A DNA stretch of 64,000 bases from Streptomyces sp. HPF1205 (GTDB taxonomy: Bacteria > Actinomycetota > Actinomycetes > Streptomycetales > Streptomycetaceae), in the NCBI RefSeq assembly GCF_020400825.1, contig NZ_JAINVH010000001.1, positions 434,001 to 498,000 of the forward strand. The letters are read 5' to 3'. Shown here piece by piece: positions 59,232 through 64,000 of this stretch. Position 1 is the first letter of the stretch. Each line of letters starts with the position of its first letter. Position numbers and translations under genes: made by a program. The notes below the pieces were generated by a model. The model was not told the DNA's origin and searched no databases. It saw nothing but the letters and a program-made list of their open reading frames with translations.

Positions 59232-61151
59232 GTGGCAGGGCGGATCAGGGACGAGGACGTGAAGGCGGTACGCGACGCCGTCCCGATCGACGCCGTCGTC
59301 GCCGAATACCTGCAGCTGCGCCCGGCCGGCGGCGGCAACCTCAAGGGCCTGTGCCCCTTCCACGACGAGAAGTCCCCCTCCTTCCAGGTCAGCCCGTCCA
59401 AGGGCCTGTACCACTGCTTCGGGTGCGGCGAGGGCGGGGACACGCTCTCGTTCGTCATGAAGGTGGACCACCTGTCGTTCACCGAGGCCGTGGAGCGGCT
59501 GGCCGGGCAGGCCGGGATCACGCTGCGGTACGAGGAAGGCAGCCACATCCCCGGCCGGCAGCAGGGGGAGCGGATCCGGCTGGTGGAGGCGCACCGGGCG
59601 GCCGCGCGGTTCTACGTGGAGCAACTGGCGGGCGCCGAGGCCGAGATCGGGCGGGCGTTCCTGGCCGCCCGCGGGTTCGACCAGGCCGCGGCGGAGCGCT
59701 TCGGAGTGGGATACGCGCCGGCCGGGTGGGACCACCTGGTGCGTTACCTGCGCGGCCAGGGCTTCACCGACAAGGAGCTGATCGTCTCCGGTCTGGCCTC
59801 GGAGAGCCGGCGGGGCGGGGCGATCGACCGGTTCAGGGGCCGGCTGATCTGGCCGATCCGCGACATCACCGGCGAGGTGATCGGCTTCGGCGCGCGCAAG
59901 CTGCGCGACGACGACCAGGGCCCGAAGTACCTCAACACCGCCGAGACCCCGCTGTACAAGAAGTCCCAGGTGCTCTACGGCATCGACCAGGCCAAGAAGG
60001 AGATCGCCCGCACCGGGCGGGCGGTCGTGGTCGAGGGCTACACCGACGTGATGGCCTGCCACCTGGCCGGGGTGACCACCGCCATCGCGACCTGCGGCAC
60101 GGCCTTCGGCGGCGAGCACATCAAGATCCTGCGACGGCTGCTGATGGACAACTCCACCGCCGAGGTCGTGTTCACCTTCGACGGCGACGAGGCCGGGCAG
60201 AAGGCGGCGCTGCGGGCCTTCGAGGACGACCAGAAGTTCGCCGCCGAGACCTCGATCGCGATCACGCCCGGCGGCATGGACCCGTGCGAGCTGCGGCTGG
60301 CCGAGGGCGACGCGGCCGTCCAGCGGCTGATCGACACCCGCACCCCGCTGTTCGCCTTCGCGCTGCGCTCCATCGTCGGGCGCTACAACCTCGACACCGA
60401 CGAGGGCCGGGTGGCCGCGGTGGACGCCGCCGTGCCGGTGGTCGCCGCCATCAAGAACCAGGCGCTGCGCGACCGCTACGCGATCCGGCTGGCCGGCATG
60501 GCCGGGCTCGCCACGCAGGCCGAGGAGCAGTCGATGATCCGCCGGGTCCGGGCGATGGCCCGCGCCCGCGCCCAGGGTGCGCCCCCGCCGCAGCGGCAGC
60601 CCCCCGCCGGGTACGCCCGGCAGGGCCCGCCCCCCGGCAACGCCGGGCCGCCCGCCCCGCGCGGCCCCCGGCTCGACCTGCGCAGCCCCGCCCACCGCGT
60701 CGAGCGCGAGCTGCTCAAACTCGCCCTGCAGTACCCGCAGTTGGTCTCACCGGCGTTCGACGCCTACGGCGAGGACGAGTTCACCGGCCCCCCGTACGCC
60801 GCGGTGCGCCGCGCCATCGCCGAGGCGGGCGGCGTGGAGCGCGCCGACGGCGACTTCCTGCTGCGGGTGCGCGAGGCCGCCGCCGACGACACCGTGCGGA
60901 CCATGATCACCGAGCTTGCCGTCGAGCCGGTCATGCACAAGCTCCCGGAGATCTACGCCGGCGAGGTGCTGGTCCGGGTCCGGCTCTTCGCCGTCGACCG
61001 CCGGGTGGCCCAGGTGCACGCCGCCCAGGCACGTCTCGCCGCGCAGGGCGCCCCCTCCGACGCGCCGGAAGTGGCCGCGGTGCGGGACGAGTTGTGGGCC
61101 CTGCAGCAGTACGGCAGGCGGCTGCGCGACCTGGGCGCGGCCGCGCTCTGA
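59232..61151 (+). CDS. dnaG: DNA primase
   Basis: Predicted 639-residue RNA primase for replication. The N-terminal CHC2 zinc ribbon is LKGLCPFHDEKSPSF and YHCFGCGEGGD (about residues 36-75). The TOPRIM catalytic core has VVVEGYTDVMACHLAGVTTA and FTFDGDEAGQKAALRAF. The C-terminal DnaB-interaction domain (about 480-630) follows a Pro/Gly/Gln linker (PPPQRQPPAGYARQGPPPGN). The start is GTG 59232, AGRIRDEDVKAVRDAVPID, matching relatives. Placed between dgt and hrdA, a usual macromolecular-synthesis neighbourhood. Confidence 0.97.
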   Translation: MAGRIRDEDVKAVRDAVPIDAVVAEYLQLRPAGGGNLKGLCPFHDEKSPSFQVSPSKGLYHCFGCGEGGDTLSFVMKVDHLSFTEAVERLAGQAGITLRYEEGSHIPGRQQGERIRLVEAHRAAARFYVEQLAGAEAEIGRAFLAARGFDQAAAERFGVGYAPAGWDHLVRYLRGQGFTDKELIVSGLASESRRGGAIDRFRGRLIWPIRDITGEVIGFGARKLRDDDQGPKYLNTAETPLYKKSQVLYGIDQAKKEIARTGRAVVVEGYTDVMACHLAGVTTAIATCGTAFGGEHIKILRRLLMDNSTAEVVFTFDGDEAGQKAALRAFEDDQKFAAETSIAITPGGMDPCELRLAEGDAAVQRLIDTRTPLFAFALRSIVGRYNLDTDEGRVAAVDAAVPVVAAIKNQALRDRYAIRLAGMAGLATQAEEQSMIRRVRAMARARAQGAPPPQRQPPAGYARQGPPPGNAGPPAPRGPRLDLRSPAHRVERELLKLALQYPQLVSPAFDAYGEDEFTGPPYAAVRRAIAEAGGVERADGDFLLRVREAAADDTVRTMITELAVEPVMHKLPEIYAGEVLVRVRLFAVDRRVAQVHAAQARLAAQGAPSDAPEVAAVRDELWALQQYGRRLRDLGAAAL

Positions 61152-61408
61152 CCGTTCCCGGCGGCCCGCGCCGGCGGTGCGGGCCGGCGGTGCGGGCCGG
61201 CCCGGTCGTGCGGTGAGCCGGCCGTCGCCGTGCGCCGGGAGGCAGGCGGCATATGCCGCTGAGTTACCGACCGGGCTCAGGTGGTGACGTGGTGTGAAAA
61301 AAGGGAGCGCACGACCCTCGTAGTGGGAGTGCGTCCTGGGTCAGACTGGGGGGCGGCGCCAGAGCCCTCTTCGAGCCCAATGTCGCGCTCACTGCGGAGG
61401 TCGCTTCC

Positions 61409-62692
61409 GTGCAGACCCAGTTCGAGGACATCCAGGACATCCAGGACATCCAGGCAAGCCGCGGGATCCGCGGCCTTCGGGACGCCGAGCCGGAGTTTCC
61501 GGCCCTCCTGCCGGCCGCGGGCGGGGCGGTGGCGGTGGATCCCGTGGCGGAAGCACGGGGAGGGCAGGCCGTTCCGCCGCGGGTGCCGGAGCAGCGGCGG
61601 GACGACGGCGACGGCGTTGGCGACGGCGAGGGCGGCGGCGGTCAGGCGCCACCGGGCGCGGGGGCGGAGTCCCCGGGCGGGCCCGTGCCCCGGTCCGACC
61701 TCGAACCCGGCCCCGTACCCGGCGCACCGGAGGACGTACCGGAGGAAGGGCCGGTGCGGGCGCCGCGGGAGGAGGCGGTGGGGCCGTCGGCCGACCTGTT
61801 CCGGCAGTACCTGCGGGAGATCGGCCGGATCCCGCTGCTGACCGCCGTGGAGGAGGTCGAGCTCGCGCGCCGGGTGGAGGCCGGGCTGTTCGCCGAGGAG
61901 AAGCTGGCCGCCTTCCCGCACCTGGACTCGCGGCTCGCCTCGGACCTGGACCGGCTGGTGGTGGCGGGCCGGATGGCCAAGCGGCGGCTGATCGAGGCGA
62001 ATCTGCGGCTGGTCGTCTCGGTGGCGAAACGTTACGTCGGCCGCGGGCTGACCATGCTCGACCTCGTCCAGGAGGGCAACCTCGGCCTGATCCGCGCGGT
62101 CGAGAAGTTCGACTACACCCGCGGCTACAAGTTCTCCACGTACGCCACCTGGTGGATCCGCCAGGCCATGTCCCGCGCGCTGGCCGACCAGGCCCGTACC
62201 ATCCGTGTCCCGGTGCACGTGGTCGAGCTGATCAACCGGGTGGTCCGCGTCCAGCGCCGGCTGCTCCAGGAACGCGGTTACGAGCCCAGCACCGAAGAGG
62301 TCGCCGTCCAGCTCGAACTGCCCGTGGAACGCGTCCGGGAGGTGCTGCGGCTGGCCCAGGAGCCGATCTCCCTGCACACCCCGGTCGGCGAGGAGGAGGA
62401 CGTGGCCCTCGGCGACCTCATCGAGGACGGCGACGCCGCCTCCCCGGTGGAGTCCGCGGCTTTCCTGCTCCTGCGCGAACACCTGGACGCGGTGCTGTCC
62501 ACCCTCGGCGAGCGCGAACGCAAGGTCGTCCAGCTCCGCTACGGCCTCGACGACGGCCGCCCCCGCACCCTTGAGGAGATCGGCCGCATCTTCGGCGTCA
62601 CCCGCGAACGCATCCGCCAGATCGAGTCGAAGACCCTCGGCAAACTCCGCGACCACACCTTCGCCGACCAGCTCCGCGGCTACCTGGAGTAG
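61409..62692 (+). CDS. hrdA: RNA polymerase primary-like sigma factor (HrdA type)
   Basis: Predicted 427-residue sigma-70 group 2 factor. The N-terminus has an (IQD)n repeat from a 9-bp DNA repeat (61424-61452) and a long acidic Gly/Pro region to about residue 125. Region 1.2 is [19 protein letters not shown]. Region 2 has [20 protein letters not shown] and [20 protein letters not shown]. Region 3 has [18 protein letters not shown]. Region 4.2 is [20 protein letters not shown]. The position after dnaG matches hrdA in S. coelicolor. GTG 61409 follows GGAGG at eight-base spacing. A vegetative -10/-35 specificity is expected. Confidence 0.93.
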   Translation: MQTQFEDIQDIQDIQASRGIRGLRDAEPEFPALLPAAGGAVAVDPVAEARGGQAVPPRVPEQRRDDGDGVGDGEGGGGQAPPGAGAESPGGPVPRSDLEPGPVPGAPEDVPEEGPVRAPREEAVGPSADLFRQYLREIGRIPLLTAVEEVELARRVEAGLFAEEKLAAFPHLDSRLASDLDRLVVAGRMAKRRLIEANLRLVVSVAKRYVGRGLTMLDLVQEGNLGLIRAVEKFDYTRGYKFSTYATWWIRQAMSRALADQARTIRVPVHVVELINRVVRVQRRLLQERGYEPSTEEVAVQLELPVERVREVLRLAQEPISLHTPVGEEEDVALGDLIEDGDAASPVESAAFLLLREHLDAVLSTLGERERKVVQLRYGLDDGRPRTLEEIGRIFGVTRERIRQIESKTLGKLRDHTFADQLRGYLE

Positions 62693-62789
62693 CGCGGCGC
62701 CCGCCCGGGCGCACGTCGCAGACGCCTTCCGCATCTCCGTACGGGCCGGCTCGAAGGAGACTTGGCGGCCCTTGCGGCCGGGCCGGGCC

Positions 62790-63224
62790 TCACAGGTCGT
62801 CCGGCAGCACCCGGAAGGCCTGGTGACCGCTGAGCGGGCGTACCGCCCGGAAATCGCGCCTGTCGAGCGTCAGCACGCAGTCGGTTTCGTAGGTCTCGGC
62901 GAGGACGACGTTGACCGCGTCGGTCAGGTCGAGGTTCAAGGAGCCGTAGCGGTTCTGCACGGACCGGGCCTTGCGCAGTAGGTCGGCCGAGACGTTCGGG
63001 ATGAGGACGCGCAGGGTGCGCTCTTGCTGGAGCAGCCAGTCCTTGACCGTGTCGGCGGCCCTCCGCCCGACATTACGCGTGGTGATGTGCTCGATTTCGA
63101 GTATGACGAGCGGGGATACGACGGTGGCCGACGCCTGGCCCAGTGCCTTGCGGGCCGCGTCGTGCTCCTGATCGGACACGTTCAGCGCGGCCACGAGCCC
63201 CGAGGTGTCGCCGATGACGATCAA
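62790..63224 (-). CDS. PIN-domain toxin (VapC-like)
   Basis: Predicted 144-residue ribonuclease of the PIN family. The acidic active site shows Asp in VIGDTSGLVAALN, Glu in VILEIEHITTRN and Asp in LDLTDAVNVVLAETY, with a final VLTLDRRDFRAVRP. Toxins of this type cleave tRNA or rRNA. The start is TTG 63224, overlapping the antitoxin stop by four bases (TTGA), so translation is coupled. Second gene of a toxin-antitoxin operon transcribed leftward against hrdA. Confidence 0.9.
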   Translation of the reverse strand: MIVIGDTSGLVAALNVSDQEHDAARKALGQASATVVSPLVILEIEHITTRNVGRRAADTVKDWLLQQERTLRVLIPNVSADLLRKARSVQNRYGSLNLDLTDAVNVVLAETYETDCVLTLDRRDFRAVRPLSGHQAFRVLPDDL

Positions 63225-63460
63225 CGCAAGTCCGTGATCGCCCGGTCAACCCCTGCCTTGACGTCCTCCGCCGAGAGCGGACCGCCGAAGTCCAGTTCCG
63301 GGATGTCCCATTCCTGATCCCATCGCCGGTTGCGGAGCGCCACGATGTGGAAGGCCTCGCGGAAGAACTCCGACTCGGGGCGTCCTTCCCGCTCGGCGGC
63401 CTCCTTGACGGCCCGGAGGTCCTCTTCGTCAACCATCACCGTCGTCTTCTTCAGAGCCAT
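63221..63460 (-). CDS. Ribbon-helix-helix-type antitoxin (VapB-like)
   Basis: Predicted 79-residue antitoxin. The N-terminal KKTTVMVDEEDLRAVKEAAE then REGRPESEFFREAFHIVA forms a ribbon-helix-helix DNA-binding fold. The C-terminal tail with WDIPELDFGGPLSAEDVKAG should bind and neutralise the PIN toxin. ATG 63460; GGAGGT lies eleven bases upstream and overlaps the palindrome at 63462-63487, so binding there would also hide the ribosome-binding site. Confidence 0.9.
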   Translation of the reverse strand: MALKKTTVMVDEEDLRAVKEAAEREGRPESEFFREAFHIVALRNRRWDQEWDIPELDFGGPLSAEDVKAGVDRAITDLR

Positions 63461-63461
63461 G

Positions 63462-63487
63462 AGGTTATGGTACCTCCACCATAACCT
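63462..63487 (-). promoter_or_regulatory. Operator of the VapBC-type operon
   Basis: A 10-bp perfect inverted repeat, AGGTTATGGT (63462-63471) and ACCATAACCT (63478-63487), has a six-base spacer ACCTCC, directly before the antitoxin start. Typical for autorepression by antitoxin or complex. Confidence 0.8.
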
Positions 63488-63613
63488 TCCTCCACTCGGC
63501 CAAGGCCCGGGAAGATCGCGGCGCGGTCAGTGGGCCGACCGGCGCGCGGTCGCGGCCGAATCGGCCGGCCCCCGGCGCCGGGAATTCGGTGGTGAGCCGG
63601 TACGGCCCGCCCG

Positions 63614-63619
63614 TACCGT
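63614..63619 (+). promoter_or_regulatory. -10 element of a leaderless promoter (methyltransferase)
   Basis: TACCGT ends seven bases before ATG 63627, identical to the dgt arrangement. Confidence 0.45.
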
Positions 63620-63626
63620 CACCCGC

Positions 63627-64000
63627 ATGACCGACAGCGCCGAGGACTGGCTCCGGCTCAACCGGGAGAACTGGGACGACAGGGTCCCGGTCCACGCCGC
63701 CAGCGAGTTCTACGATCTGCCCGGTTTCCGCGCGGGCGCCTCCACGCTGCGGGCGTTCGAGGCGGACGAGGTCGGGGACGTGTCCGGCAAGCGCCTGCTG
63801 CACCTGCAGTGCCACATGGGCCAGGACACGCTGTCCTGGGCGCGCCGCGGAGCCCGCGTGACCGGCCTGGACTTCTCGGAAGCCGCCGTACGCATCGCCC
63901 GCGCCCTCGCCGAGGACATCGGCATGGCCGACCGCGCCCGTTTCGTGGTCTGCGACGTGTACGAGGCGCCCACCGCCCTCGACGGCGAGCGCTTCGACAT
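63627..64000 (+). CDS. Class I SAM-dependent methyltransferase (partial)
   Basis: The first 124 residues of a methyltransferase that runs off the right edge. It begins TDSAEDWLRLNRENWDDRVP, then YDLPGFRAGASTLRAFEADE. SAM-binding motif I is LLHLQCHMGQDTLSWARRGA and motif II VTGLDFSEAAVRIARALAED. The HLQCH.GQDTL variant is typical of a small-molecule methyltransferase group common in Streptomyces. Substrate unknown. No Shine-Dalgarno is seen before ATG 63627. Confidence 0.9.
   Translation, partial: MTDSAEDWLRLNRENWDDRVPVHAASEFYDLPGFRAGASTLRAFEADEVGDVSGKRLLHLQCHMGQDTLSWARRGARVTGLDFSEAAVRIARALAEDIGMADRARFVVCDVYEAPTALDGERFD

Overview
This is a high-GC actinobacterial chromosome segment with strong GC3 bias, frequent GTG starts, ATGA/GTGA stop-start overlaps and long antisense shadow ORFs. 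Gene content points to Streptomyces: a leucine-rich leader peptide before leuA, hrdA next to dnaG, an HTH(DUF5753)/DUF397 pair, an AfsR-like NB-ARC/TPR protein, a GlnR-type nir operon and ppdK. From memory, the order leuA, recO-uppS, zur, glyS, dus, ppdK, nir, nas, dgt, dnaG, hrdA follows the core arm around SCO2460-2530 of S. coelicolor. I could not check this by alignment.

Layout. 1-2.8 kb: a partial unknown gene, two GNAT acetyltransferases and a small membrane protein. 2.8-7.4 kb: two leftward operons, HTH(DUF5753)-DUF397, then a small protein, a DUF6879 protein and an NB-ARC/TPR STAND protein whose N-terminus carries a RHIM/BASS-like amyloid motif. 7.9-8.9 kb: a secreted protein of unknown function with its own promoter and a perfect 15-bp terminator. 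9.0-13.1 kb: a leftward four-gene operon made of two tandem ABC/OLD-like ATPase + TOPRIM-like (DUF4276-type) pairs, the best candidate for an undescribed defence system. 13.2-16.6 kb: a decayed RsbW-like fragment, an HTH protein, a DJ-1/PfpI protein and a protealysin-type M4 protease with its emfourin-type inhibitor. 16.8-20.7 kb: leuA with attenuator leader, a TerB-like protein and a 5'-truncated MMPL pseudogene.

20.8-27.1 kb: NarL-type two-component system (the kinase carries a ~117-residue Gly-rich insertion in its ATP-binding domain), recO, uppS, zur and glyS. 27.2-34.8 kb: drug-efflux/regulator sets (TetR + aldo/keto reductase with a 19-bp palindrome; an MFS pump divergent from an XRE/MmyB-type regulator; an MFS pump overlapping a MarR regulator). 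34.9-41.4 kb: dus, ppdK, a DoxX protein and a LacI regulator. 41.6-46.0 kb: a nitrite reductase operon (FAD reductase-nirB-nirD) behind a four-half-site GlnR box. 46-50.7 kb: isochorismatase + GlxA-like regulator, OsmC and a Tat-exported HAF-repeat protein. 50.8-55.6 kb: assimilatory nitrate reductase, a DUF218 protein, a gamma-glutamylcyclotransferase-like protein and a sirohydrochlorin chelatase-like protein. Nitrate reductase, nitrite reductase and a siroheme-related enzyme together form a nitrate assimilation neighbourhood. 55.6-64 kb: a 165-bp MITE whose terminus supplies the chelatase stop codon, dgt, a ferredoxin-reductase-type flavoprotein, GNAT, dnaG, hrdA, a VapBC-type toxin-antitoxin pair with a 10-bp palindromic operator, and a partial methyltransferase.

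A recurring regulatory theme is leaderless expression. At least nine genes have a -10-like hexamer ending six or seven bases before the start codon and no Shine-Dalgarno sequence. No rRNA, tRNA, CRISPR array or complete transposase gene was found.
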